This document shows, one piece after another, positions 52,542 to 63,163 of a stretch of DNA of 64,000 nt. A model generated the notes under the pieces. It searched no databases and was not told the origin of the DNA. It saw only the letters and a list, made by a program, of their open reading frames with translations. Each line of letters begins with the position of its first letter. Position 1 is the first letter of the stretch. Source of the stretch: Erythrobacter sp. HKB08 (GTDB taxonomy: Bacteria > Pseudomonadota > Alphaproteobacteria > Sphingomonadales > Sphingomonadaceae); assembly GCF_004114695.1 (NCBI RefSeq), contig NZ_CP035310.1:62001-126000 (forward strand), read 5' to 3'. The position numbers were made by a program, and so were the translations under genes.

Positions 52542-52559
52542 CCGGGTTACCTAACCCGG
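52542..52559. promoter_or_regulatory. 18-bp palindrome upstream of L,D-transpeptidase gene
   Basis: CCGGGTTA-CC-TAACCCGG: eight perfect pairs around two central bases, 25 bp before the reverse-strand start codon and 113 bp before the divergent EamA gene. It may be an operator or a leader hairpin. I know no regulator with this site. Confidence 0.4.
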
Positions 52560-52671
52560 AGATACGGATTTTGCCGCATCTGCGAATTGCTATCAACCAT
52601 ATTGGCTTTCTCGGCGCTGAATTCACGACGAGTGGTGACGGCGGGACACAGCGGGCCTATTCCCTCCCGCG

Positions 52672-53562
52672 ATGAACCGGAATCCGCACCTTCTCCCGCT
52701 GCTGGCGGCATTGCTCGGGGTCGGGTTCCTTTCCCTCATGGATGCCTTCATGAAAGCAGCGGCGCTCGCTGCGGGAGCCTACAGCGCCTCGGTCATGCGC
52801 TCGGCTTTCGGGACGGCGATGATCGCCCCGGTCTGGCTGCTGCGCGGCGGACGGTGGCCGAAGATGCCGGTCCTGCGCATCCACCTGCTGCGCGGCACCG
52901 TCTCCGCTTTCATGGCGCTCAGCTTCTTCTACGCGCTGACCAAGCTGCCGATTGCCGAGGCGATCGCCATATCCTTCGTCGCGCCGCTCATCGCGCTCTA
53001 TCTCGCCTTCGTGCTGCTGGGCGAGCAGATCAAGCGCAAGGCGGTAATCGCTTCGCTGCTCGGTTTCGCCGGCACGCTGGTGATCATCGGCGGACGCCTC
53101 GGCCGGGTGGAAAGCGATATCGAGACGCTGAAAGGTCTTGCCGCGATCCTTTTCTCCGCCACGCTCTATGCATGGAACTTCATCATCATCCGCCAGCAGG
53201 CCCAAGTCTCCAGCCCGGAGGAGGCGACCACCTTCCATAGCGGCGTCGCGCTGATCGTGCTGGGCCTCTTCGCACCTTGGTTCTTCGCCATGCCCTCGCC
53301 CGGCGCGCTGTTCGATATCGCCATGGGTGCAGCGCTGACCGTGTGCGGGGCAATGGCGATCACCTGGGCCTATGCCCGCGCGGAGGCGCAGGTGCTGGTC
53401 CCGATCGAATATTCCGGTTTCCTCTGGGCGAGCCTGTTCGGCTGGCTGTTTTTCTCCGAGATGGTCACCCCCACGACCCTGCTCGGCACCGTCCTCATCG
53501 TCGGCGGTTGCTGGATCGCGACCCGCTCCGATCCCGTCCCGCCCATGACACAGCCGGAATAA
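52672..53562 (+). CDS. DMT superfamily (EamA) transporter
   Basis: A 296-residue membrane protein with ten helices forming two EamA repeats (about 8-135 and 150-285). F-M-A-L-S-F-F-Y-A-L-T-K-L-P-I-A-E-A at about 80-97 is typical of the first repeat, and the second repeats the pattern with A-L-T-V-C-G-A. It exports or imports small metabolites, often amino acids or their derivatives. Substrate unknown. No ribosome-site oddity is seen. Confidence 0.88.
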   Translation: MNRNPHLLPLLAALLGVGFLSLMDAFMKAAALAAGAYSASVMRSAFGTAMIAPVWLLRGGRWPKMPVLRIHLLRGTVSAFMALSFFYALTKLPIAEAIAISFVAPLIALYLAFVLLGEQIKRKAVIASLLGFAGTLVIIGGRLGRVESDIETLKGLAAILFSATLYAWNFIIIRQQAQVSSPEEATTFHSGVALIVLGLFAPWFFAMPSPGALFDIAMGAALTVCGAMAITWAYARAEAQVLVPIEYSGFLWASLFGWLFFSEMVTPTTLLGTVLIVGGCWIATRSDPVPPMTQPE

Positions 53563-53695
53563 GGCCGATTCAGGGCCCGAATCGGCCCGACTCCCCTTGA
53601 CGCAAAGGCCTTTAGCGCGCAGTTGCCGCGGCAGATTTCGGCGCCGGCGAAACCGCCGTCAGCGCCCGCCACTTTAGCAAAGGAAGCCATCGCGC

Positions 53696-56370
<2,675 letters not shown>

Positions 56371-56371
<1 letters not shown>

Positions 56372-56820
56372 TGCGGCTTCGGCCCGCCCTCCTCGCGATC
56401 CTCGCCCCGCTGGCGCTTGCCGGCTGCACGGGGAGCGGGGCGGGCGTGCCGACGGATAGCGGCGCAGTTGCGAGCGCACGCGTCGCCACGCTCGATGCAA
56501 ACCAGCTCGCGACCCTTCTGGCGGCGGGCGAGGTCGTATTGATCGACGTTCGCACGCCCTACGAGTTTGCCGACAGCCGAATCCCGGGCGCGCTCAATGC
56601 GCCGCTCACCCATTTCGATCCGGCGGCAATCCCCGTCGATACGGCGCGCGAGGTAATCCTCTACTGCGGTTCCTCGCGCCGTTCGGCCATCGCGGCAGAG
56701 CAGCTTGCCGACCATCGCGGCGTGGTCGTGCGCCATCTCGCCGGCGGTATCCGCGCCTGGACCGATGCCGGTTACGAGACGGTCGCAAACGATCCTTCGG
56801 ACGATCCGCGCTCGCGCTGA
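56371..56820 (+). CDS. rhodanese-domain lipoprotein
   Basis: A 149-residue protein with a lipoprotein signal (L-A-L-A-G-C19) and one rhodanese domain (about 38-135). The active loop Y-C-G-S-S-R-R-S has the C-x-x-x-x-R form expected for sulfur transfer or similar chemistry. The start ATG overlaps the acnA stop. Probably anchored on the periplasmic side. The link to aconitase could be iron-sulfur upkeep, but that is only position. Confidence 0.85.
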
Positions 56821-56923
56821 CGTAACGTCCCGCTCCATGCCACAGGCATGGCAGGCAGCGCCCGGTTCATCGCATCGCAAGCATTGCAGGCCCAGCCTCG
56901 CGTGACATCACGGGAGGAAAGAC

Positions 56924-57439
56924 ATGCACCGCGCCTTATTTGCCAGGACTCTTGTCATAGCGCCGATCGCGCTCGTCGCTGCTGCCACCATGGCGCAGGA
57001 CGCGCCGCCCAATCCGCAGATCGACTACGACGGCTTTGCCCAGCTGACGAACTCGCTCGGCGAAGTGCGCCAAACGCGCCTGCTCGATCGAGAAACCTTC
57101 CTCGCCCGCGCAGCCGCCGAGGGCGCATTGCTGCTAGACACGCGCTCCGCAGCGGCCTTCGAGGCGGGGCACATCGAAGGTGCGGTAAACCTGCCATTCT
57201 CGGACTTCACTTCCACGTCCCTGCGCGAAGTGATCGGGGAGAACCCGGATCGGCCTATCTACATCTATTGCAACAACAATTTCAGCGACAACGCGCCGCC
57301 GGTGCTGGCGAAGAAGGCCCCGCTCGCGCTCAATATTCCGACCTTCATCAACCTGCACGGTTATGGCTACACCAATGTCTGGGAGCTGGGCGGCGTGATG
57401 GAGACGAGCGAAGTGCCGTGGGTCGCTTCGGGCGGCTGA
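56924..57439 (+). CDS. rhodanese-like exported protein with altered active loop
   Basis: A 171-residue protein with a signal peptide (A-L-V-A-A-A-T-M-A-Q) and a rhodanese fold (D-T-R-S-A-A-A-F-E-A-G-H-I-E-G-A-V-N-L-P). The active loop reads Y-C-N-N-N-F-S: the cysteine is kept but the usual arginine of C-x-x-x-x-R is missing. It may bind rather than transfer sulfur. GGGAGG precedes the ATG. It is the second rhodanese-type gene in a row. Confidence 0.82.
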   Translation: MHRALFARTLVIAPIALVAAATMAQDAPPNPQIDYDGFAQLTNSLGEVRQTRLLDRETFLARAAAEGALLLDTRSAAAFEAGHIEGAVNLPFSDFTSTSLREVIGENPDRPIYIYCNNNFSDNAPPVLAKKAPLALNIPTFINLHGYGYTNVWELGGVMETSEVPWVASGG

Positions 57440-57490
57440 CCGAACCCGCGTTGGCGGATTGTTCAGTTTTTCGCGCTATCGCTCGCCAGC

Positions 57491-58192
57491 ATGGGAGCCG
57501 AGGCGCAATCCTTTGAAATCCCCGCGAGCCCGGGGTGCGATCCAGCAAAGCTGGCCGCTTTCGGCCAGGCCGTGCGGACGCGCCTGCAGGCGAATCCGGC
57601 CGTAGAGCAGGTCGTCGAAGGCGATGCCGAGGTGTTCCTCGTCGAGAACTTCCTGACCCGCCGCGACTGCAAGGACATCATGCGTTTCATCAACCAGCGC
57701 GCGGAGCCTTCGACCCTTTACCGCGGGACCGAGCGCGAAGGGTTCCGGACGAGCTTCACCCACCATTTCGCGATCGACGATCCGCTGACCCGCAGCATCG
57801 AGATGTACATCTCCGACCTGCTCGGCATCGACGATTTGCATTCCGAACCGATGCAGGGCCAGCGCTACCAGGTCGGGCAGGAATTCAAGCACCACCACGA
57901 CTTCTTCCATGTCGGCGAAGGATACTGGCAGGACGAGGCGCATCGCGGCGGCCAGCGCACGTGGACGGCAATGCTCTGCCTGCACGAGGCGAAGGAAGGC
58001 GGCGAGACCGATTTTCCTCTGCTCGACCAGCGCTTCAAGCCGCCGACCGGCACCATGCTGGTGTGGAACAACATGCGCCCCGATGGCACGGCCAACATGA
58101 AGACGCTGCACGCCGGGATGCCCGTCACCAAGGGGATCAAGCACGTGATCACCAAGTGGTATCGGCAGGACCCCTGGCGGCTGCTCAACTGA
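57491..58192 (+). CDS. 2OG-Fe(II) oxygenase (prolyl hydroxylase-like)
   Basis: A 233-residue double-stranded beta-helix oxygenase. The iron ligands are seen as H-H-H-D in F-K-H-H-H-D-F-F-H (about 136-144, HxD pair) and a distal His in T-L-H-A-G-M-P-V (about 205), with R/K for 2-oxoglutarate in K-H-V-I-T-K-W-Y-R. It resembles bacterial prolyl-4-hydroxylases. Target unknown; a proline-rich partner is not obvious, though the adjacent surface protein contains a Pro-rich tract. Confidence 0.9.
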   Translation: MGAEAQSFEIPASPGCDPAKLAAFGQAVRTRLQANPAVEQVVEGDAEVFLVENFLTRRDCKDIMRFINQRAEPSTLYRGTEREGFRTSFTHHFAIDDPLTRSIEMYISDLLGIDDLHSEPMQGQRYQVGQEFKHHHDFFHVGEGYWQDEAHRGGQRTWTAMLCLHEAKEGGETDFPLLDQRFKPPTGTMLVWNNMRPDGTANMKTLHAGMPVTKGIKHVITKWYRQDPWRLLN

Positions 58193-58201
58193 CAAAGAAA
58201 A

Positions 58202-58223
58202 AGGGCGACCCGAGGGCCGCCCT
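58202..58223. terminator. bidirectional hairpin between 2OG oxygenase and repeat protein genes
   Basis: AGGGCG-A-CCC pairs with GGG-C-CGCCCT, a 9-bp stem with one A/C mismatch. The gap between convergent genes and a reverse-strand CTTTTTCTTT tract support termination of the repeat-protein transcript. Confidence 0.6.
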
Positions 58224-58250
58224 AGTCTGAAGTTCCGTCGAAGGGCCTCG

Positions 58251-59582
58251 TCAGGCGCCCTTCTTCGGCTTGAGCTTGCGCCGTCCGAGGATGGCCGCAG
58301 ATGCCAGCCCGAACAGGATCATCATCGGCGGTGCCGGGACCTGCGTTCCGCTCGTCGTGCCGCCCGAACTCGAAGTCGACGTGCTGCTCGAGGTCGAACT
58401 CGACGTGGAACTCGAGGTCGACGAGGACGTCGAGCTCGAAGTCGAACTGCTGGTCGAAGACGACGTGCTCGACGAGGTCGAGGAGCTGGTCGAGCTGGTG
58501 ATGTTGCCCGAGCTGCTGGTGCTGGTCGACACGTTGCCGGACGAACTCGTGCTGGTCGAGACATTGCCCGAAGTGGACGAACTCGCATTGTTGCCCGAGC
58601 TGCTCGAGACATTGCCCGAACTGCTGGAAACATTGCCCGAACTGCTCGACACATTGCCCGACGAACTGCTCACATTGCCGGACGTCGTCGAGGTCGAAAT
58701 GCTGCCGGTGGAGGTGCTCACGCCGCCCGTGGAGGTCGACACACCGCCGGTCGAGGTCGAGCTCGAAGTGGAGGTCGATACGCCGCCGGTCGAAGTGGAC
58801 ACACCGCCGGTGCTCGTCGTGCTGCCACCGGTCGAGGTCGAAGTCGAGCTGCCGCCGGTCGACGTCGAGGTGGAGGAGCCACCGCTCGAATTGTCGATGT
58901 TGATGTTGATGTTGATGCCGCCCGAGCTTTCACCGCCGGTCGACGTGGTCGAAGTCGGCGGGCCGGGAGGCGGGCCCGGAGGAGGTCCGGGAGGGGGCGG
59001 CGGAGACGGCGGGGGCGAAGGATCGCCCGAGGTGCCGCCGGAACTGCCGCTGGTGCTGCCACTGGTGCTGGTGGTCGAGCTCACGACGACATTGCCGCCG
59101 CTCGAGCCGCCGCCACCGAAGAAGCCGCCGAAAAAGCCGCCGCCGAAACCGCCACCGAAGCCGCCGCTGCCGCCGATCACGGTCACGCCGCCACCGCCGC
59201 CGCCCTGGATCGGGGGCATCGGTGCGAGCGGGGCCGGGATGGCAGCCATTGCCATGCGATATGCCGGGGCGCAGCGCGGATCGCCTTCACCTGCAGCCAT
59301 CGGATAGGGCATCGGGCCTTCGATCATGCCGGGGCCGAGCGGTTCGCATTCGATCGTGCGCTTCACGATACGGCGCTTGCGCTGCACGGTCTTGGGGACC
59401 TTGCGCGTCGCGGTGCGGCGTTCCTTGATGTACTTGACCGGCTGGGCCTTGACCGACTTGCTCGACTTGTACTGCGGCGTGTCCGTCACCTGCTTTTCGG
59501 CGACATGGACTGCGCCGCCAGCGAGCAGGGCGGTACCTGCTGCGGTCGCGGACAGTTTCGCCAGGGCCAGTTTTACCGACAT
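58251..59582 (-). CDS. Ser/Thr-repeat surface protein with PEP-CTERM-like sorting tail
   Basis: A 443-residue protein of extreme composition. A signal-like N-terminus (M-S-V-K-L-A-L-A-K-L ... L-L-A-G-G-A) is followed by a Lys/Arg-rich stretch (about 40-80), a glycine-rich segment, a proline-rich segment (P-P-P-P-P-G-P-P-P), and about 175 residues of Ser/Thr/Gly/Asn repeats. The end V-P-A-P-P-M-M-I-L-F-G-L-A-S-A-A-I-L-G-R-R-K-L resembles PEP-CTERM/VPAP sorting signals processed by exosortase. Such proteins are usually glycosylated biofilm components. The ATG at 59582 is the first with a signal peptide. Confidence 0.75.
   Translation of the reverse strand: MSVKLALAKLSATAAGTALLAGGAVHVAEKQVTDTPQYKSSKSVKAQPVKYIKERRTATRKVPKTVQRKRRIVKRTIECEPLGPGMIEGPMPYPMAAGEGDPRCAPAYRMAMAAIPAPLAPMPPIQGGGGGGVTVIGGSGGFGGGFGGGFFGGFFGGGGSSGGNVVVSSTTSTSGSTSGSSGGTSGDPSPPPSPPPPPGPPPGPPPGPPTSTTSTGGESSGGINININIDNSSGGSSTSTSTGGSSTSTSTGGSTTSTGGVSTSTGGVSTSTSSSTSTGGVSTSTGGVSTSTGSISTSTTSGNVSSSSGNVSSSSGNVSSSSGNVSSSSGNNASSSTSGNVSTSTSSSGNVSTSTSSSGNITSSTSSSTSSSTSSSTSSSTSSSTSSSTSSSTSSSTSSSTSTSSSGGTTSGTQVPAPPMMILFGLASAAILGRRKLKPKKGA
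58368..58890 (-). repeat. tandem Ser/Thr-rich coding repeats
   Basis: Within the surface protein: about nine S-T-S-S units (near 58368-58490), then S-T-S-T-S-S-S-G-N-V units, four to five 21-bp units encoding S-S-S-S-G-N-V, and S-T-S-T-G-G-V units up to the N-I-N-I-N-I stretch. Such DNA is prone to slippage and copy-number change. Confidence 0.85.
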
Positions 59583-59672
59583 GGGCACAATCTCTCGTTC
59601 TCTGCGGGAAGCGAAGACATGGCGGCTCCATGTCCTGCCACTCCCCTGTGCATGCAGAAAACGCCCCACTCC

Positions 59673-59693
59673 TTAACGCGGCAATCACGTTAA
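59673..59693. promoter_or_regulatory. inverted repeat upstream of the surface protein gene
   Basis: TTAACG (59673-59678) and CGTTAA (59688-59693) with a 9-nt spacer, 91 bp upstream of the surface-protein start in the 215-bp gap to ruvB. Role unknown. Confidence 0.35.
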
Positions 59694-59797
59694 CCACGAT
59701 TCAGGGGCTCGAACGGCAAAAACTTCGCGAGCGATCGGCGCGATTGCGCGACTTGTCCCACTATGGAACCGAAAGCCGCCAAATCCTTGCGCGTAAA

Positions 59798-60841
59798 TTA
59801 ACTTTTTCCGTCAAACAGCCCGGTTTGCCGGCCTTGCCCGTTTTGCTCCGGCGGGGTCATTTCGAGGTGATTCCATCCCGCATCGTTGAGCTGCCGCCCA
59901 CGCGCTGTGCGCGCGACGAGGCCGAGCTGGATTAGGTAGGGTTCGATAACTTCCTCGACCGTATCGCGCGGTTCGGCGAGACCTGCGGCGAGCGTTTCGA
60001 CGCCCACCGGGCCGCCCTTGTAGGTGGTCGCGATCATGGTGAGGTAGCGCCGGTCCATCGCATCGAGGCCGAGGCGGTCGATCTCCAGCCGGGTGAGCGC
60101 CTGGTCGGCCAGTTCGCGCGAAACCGTGCCCTCGCCCGCGACATGGGCGAAGTCGCGCACGCGGCGCAGCAGCCGGCCCGCGACGCGCGGCGTGCCGCGG
60201 CTGCGGCGGGCGATCTCGCGTGCGCCCGCGGGATCGATATCCATGCCGAGCAGCTTCGCCCCGCGCGTCACCACGAGGTCGAGTTCCTCATGCGTATAGA
60301 AATTGAGGCGCACCGGGATGCCGAAGCGGTCGCGCAGCGGCGTCGTCAGCAGGCCCTGCCTTGTCGTCGCGCCGACCAGCGTGAAGGGCGGCAGGTCGAT
60401 CCGCACGCTGCGCGCAGCCGGCCCTTCGCCGATGATGATGTCGAGCGCGCGGTCCTCCATCGCAGGATAGAGCACTTCCTCGACCACCGGATTGAGCCGG
60501 TGGATCTCGTCGATGAAGAGCACGTCGTGCGGTTCGAGATTGGTCAGCAGCGCGGCAAGGTCGCCGGCCTTGGCGATGACCGGACCGCTGGTGGCGCGGA
60601 AGCCCACGCCCAGTTCCCTGGCGACGATCTGCGCGAGCGTCGTCTTGCCGAGACCGGGAGGGCCGAAGAACAGCACATGGTCCATCGCCTCCTCGCGCGA
60701 CTTCGCGCTTTCGATGAACACGCGAAGGTTATCGCGCGCTGCCTCCTGCCCGATGAACTCGCCGAGCGACTTCGGCCGCAGCGCCGCATCGGGATCGTCC
60801 GGCTGCCGATCGGGAGTATGGAGGGGGACGGGTTCGGTCAA
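59798..60841 (-). CDS. ruvB: Holliday junction branch migration helicase RuvB
   Basis: A 347-residue AAA+ motor protein. Walker [10 protein letters not shown] (about 59-67), Walker [10 protein letters not shown], sensor 1 G-A-T-T-R-Q-G-L and a C-terminal winged-helix domain are present. No ATG fits: the frame begins at a TTG (60841) that overlaps the stop of the DsrE gene (TTTGA), giving [10 protein letters not shown]. Translation is therefore probably coupled to the DsrE gene. It drives branch migration with RuvA. Confidence 0.96.
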   Translation of the reverse strand: MTEPVPLHTPDRQPDDPDAALRPKSLGEFIGQEAARDNLRVFIESAKSREEAMDHVLFFGPPGLGKTTLAQIVARELGVGFRATSGPVIAKAGDLAALLTNLEPHDVLFIDEIHRLNPVVEEVLYPAMEDRALDIIIGEGPAARSVRIDLPPFTLVGATTRQGLLTTPLRDRFGIPVRLNFYTHEELDLVVTRGAKLLGMDIDPAGAREIARRSRGTPRVAGRLLRRVRDFAHVAGEGTVSRELADQALTRLEIDRLGLDAMDRRYLTMIATTYKGGPVGVETLAAGLAEPRDTVEEVIEPYLIQLGLVARTARGRQLNDAGWNHLEMTPPEQNGQGRQTGLFDGKS

Positions 60842-61377
60842 AACGGGTTCACCGTGTAGCCGCGCTGTTGCAGCAGGGCGTGGGCGGTCATTGCGCTGAG
60901 CGCGGTTTCGACGCCGGGGATGAGGTCTTCCTGGCTGATACCGTAAGCCGCGCCGCTCTGGCCGCACAGGATGAAGCGCACGCCTTCGTCGAGCATCGCG
61001 CGGACCATTGCGCCGGAGGGATTTTCGCCTTCCTTGCCCTTCGCGGCCCATGCCTCGTCGGTCAGCAGGTCCATCGATGCCTTGCCGTGCACGACGACCG
61101 CGATGCGGATGTTGTCGGGATCCACGCCGGCCGCGGCATGCATGTTGATGAAGCGTGCCGCACTTTCGAAGCCGCGGTTGCGCTTGCCGTCTTCGGCCGG
61201 GGTAGCGACGTCGAATGCATGGGCGAATTCGGTATCGGCAGGTACTTCGCCGATACCCTCGACCGGGGCGTGCGGGCCGAAATCCTCGAACACAGGTCCG
61301 GTGCGGAAAGCCGACATGTCCTGCGCGGAAGCGGGAACGGCCAGTGCCAGCGCGCCGAGTGCCAATAGGTATCGCAT
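60838..61377 (-). CDS. DsrE-family exported protein within ruvAB
   Basis: A 179-residue protein with a signal peptide ([16 protein letters not shown]) and a DsrE/F-like domain (about 60-175). A single cysteine is in [11 protein letters not shown], where DsrE-type sulfur carriers or their copies have theirs. The ATG at 61377 is preferred because GGAGAG precedes it and it begins the signal. It lies between ruvA and ruvB, which is not an obvious functional partner. Likely a periplasmic sulfur-related or unknown-function protein. Confidence 0.82.
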   Translation of the reverse strand: MRYLLALGALALAVPASAQDMSAFRTGPVFEDFGPHAPVEGIGEVPADTEFAHAFDVATPAEDGKRNRGFESAARFINMHAAAGVDPDNIRIAVVVHGKASMDLLTDEAWAAKGKEGENPSGAMVRAMLDEGVRFILCGQSGAAYGISQEDLIPGVETALSAMTAHALLQQRGYTVNPF

Positions 61378-61388
61378 GGGTCTCTCCA

Positions 61389-61994
61389 TCATCCTGCCGC
61401 CCGTTTGAGCGCGACGCGGATCAGTTCGCTTTCGCTCGCGCCTTCGCCGAGCTCTCCCTGAGCGGCGGCGACGGCGCGCGCGGCGATTGCGGGCTTGAAA
61501 CCGAGGTTTTCGAGCGCACTCACCGCATCGGCGCTCGCGCTGCCGGCGGGCGTGATATTCGCCGCCGCGACGCCGCCCGGCGCGGTCGGCAGTGCGCCTG
61601 CCTTGTCCTTCAGCTCGTTGACGATCCGCCCGGCGAGCTTCGGACCGACGCCCTGTGCGCGGGCAACCATGGCGGCATCGCCATTGGCACAGGCGCTTTG
61701 CACTTCCCCGGTCGACAGCGCGGAGAGGATCGCCAGCGCGACCTTGCTGCCCACGCCCTGCACCTGGTTCAGCAGGCGGAACCAGTCGCGCTCCGCCGCC
61801 TCGGCGAAACCGAGCAGGCGCATATCGTTCTCGCTCACCTGCATGTCGGTGTAGACGGTACACGCCTCGCCCACTTCGCCCAGCGCAGCGACCGTCTTGG
61901 TCGAGCAATGGACGAGATAGCCAACGCCGGACACGTCGATCACCGCCCAGTCGGTGCCGGTTTCGTCGAGCAGGCCTTTCAGCTTCGCGATCAT
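61389..61994 (-). CDS. ruvA: Holliday junction DNA-binding protein RuvA
   Basis: A 201-residue protein. The N-terminal OB fold starts [11 protein letters not shown] and includes [12 protein letters not shown]; the HhH motifs are in [12 protein letters not shown] and [10 protein letters not shown]; domain III (about 150-198) binds RuvB. The ATG at 61994 gives the family start; the 15 upstream codons are not used. It diverges from aroC by 98 bp. Confidence 0.96.
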   Translation of the reverse strand: MIAKLKGLLDETGTDWAVIDVSGVGYLVHCSTKTVAALGEVGEACTVYTDMQVSENDMRLLGFAEAAERDWFRLLNQVQGVGSKVALAILSALSTGEVQSACANGDAAMVARAQGVGPKLAGRIVNELKDKAGALPTAPGGVAAANITPAGSASADAVSALENLGFKPAIAARAVAAAQGELGEGASESELIRVALKRAAG

Positions 61995-62092
61995 GTGGCG
62001 CGCCTTGCAATCATGGTTTGTTCTTGGGGCACAAGACAAGATTGGTCCAGTCGCAATGGACTTGCGCCCACAATTGTTGGCATGAGGGTTTC

Positions 62093-63163
62093 ATGAGCTG
62101 GAACACATTCGGGCGGGTCTTCCGCTTCACCACCTGGGGGGAAAGCCACGGGCCGGCGATCGGCGCGGTGGTCGACGGGTGCCCGCCGGGCATCGAACTG
62201 TCGGAAGAGGACATCCAGCCCTTCCTCGACGCACGCCGTCCGGGGCAGAGCAAATATACCACCCAGCGGCAGGAGCCCGACCAGGTCCGTATCCTGTCGG
62301 GCGTGTTCGAGGGCAAGACCACCGGCACGCCGATCAGCCTGCTGATCGAGAACGTCGACCAGCGCAGCAAGGATTATTCGGAAGTCGCCAAGGCCTATCG
62401 CCCGGGCCATGCCGACTACGCCTATGACGCAAAATACGGATTCCGCGACTACCGCGGCGGCGGCCGTTCGAGCGCGCGTGAAACCGCGATGCGCGTTGCG
62501 GCAGGGGCCATCGCGCGCAAGGTGTTGGAGGGCGTGCAGATTTCCGCATGGGTCGAGCAGATCGGCGACAGCGCAATCGATTACGAGCGCTTCGATGCGC
62601 ACGAAATCGGTAACAACCCCTTCTTCTGTCCCGACCCGCAAGCCGCCGAAGCCTGGGCGAAGCTGGTCGATGAAACGCGCAAGGCCGGCTCCTCCATCGG
62701 GGCGAGTGTCGCCTGCAGCGCTCAAGGCGTTCCCGCCGGATGGGGCGCTCCGATCTACGCCAAGCTCGATGCCGACCTTGCCGGTGCGATGATGGGTATC
62801 AACGCGGTCAAGGGCGTGGAGATCGGCGACGGTTTCGCAGCAGCCTCCGCAACGGGCGAGGCGAATGCCGATACCATGCGGCCGGGCGAGGACGGCGGGA
62901 TCGAATTTGGCGCGAACCACGCAGGCGGTATCGCGGGCGGAATCTCGACCGGCCAGCCGGTCACCTGCCGCGTCGCCTTCAAGCCGACCAGTTCGATCCT
63001 CACCCCGGTCGAAACCATCACGCGCGACGGCGAGGCGACCGAAATCCGCACGAAGGGCCGCCACGACCCTTGCGTCGGCATTCGCGGCGTCCCGGTCGTC
63101 GAAGCGATGATGGCGCTGGTGCTCGCCGACCACATGCTGCTGCAACGCGCCCAGTGCGGTTAG
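62093..63163 (+). CDS. aroC: chorismate synthase
   Basis: A 356-residue FMN-dependent enzyme making chorismate from 5-enolpyruvylshikimate-3-phosphate. Signatures are G-E-S-H-G at residues 17-21, D-A-R-R-P-G-Q, the [11 protein letters not shown] block and R-H-D-P-C-V near the end. ATG at 62093 is consistent with the conserved M-S-W-N-T-F-G start. The stop overlaps the next GTG (TAGTG). Confidence 0.97.
   Translation: MSWNTFGRVFRFTTWGESHGPAIGAVVDGCPPGIELSEEDIQPFLDARRPGQSKYTTQRQEPDQVRILSGVFEGKTTGTPISLLIENVDQRSKDYSEVAKAYRPGHADYAYDAKYGFRDYRGGGRSSARETAMRVAAGAIARKVLEGVQISAWVEQIGDSAIDYERFDAHEIGNNPFFCPDPQAAEAWAKLVDETRKAGSSIGASVACSAQGVPAGWGAPIYAKLDADLAGAMMGINAVKGVEIGDGFAAASATGEANADTMRPGEDGGIEFGANHAGGIAGGISTGQPVTCRVAFKPTSSILTPVETITRDGEATEIRTKGRHDPCVGIRGVPVVEAMMALVLADHMLLQRAQCG

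Noticed and set aside
58368-58890. Regular repeats resembling a CRISPR array or satellite
   Set aside because: Units are 12-21 bp, contiguous without spacers and in frame with a protein, so they are coding tandem repeats.
58270-59307. 345-codon forward frame, very acidic with Val/Glu/Leu repeats and proline runs
   Set aside because: It is the complement of the Ser/Thr repeats of the reverse-strand surface protein, which has a signal peptide and a sorting tail; the forward frame has neither.
61995-62092. Possible LexA (SOS) box between ruvA and aroC
   Set aside because: Only one GTTC half-site is present; the alphaproteobacterial GTTC-N7-GTTC pattern is not completed. A loose TTGT...ACAA symmetry remains but is not enough.
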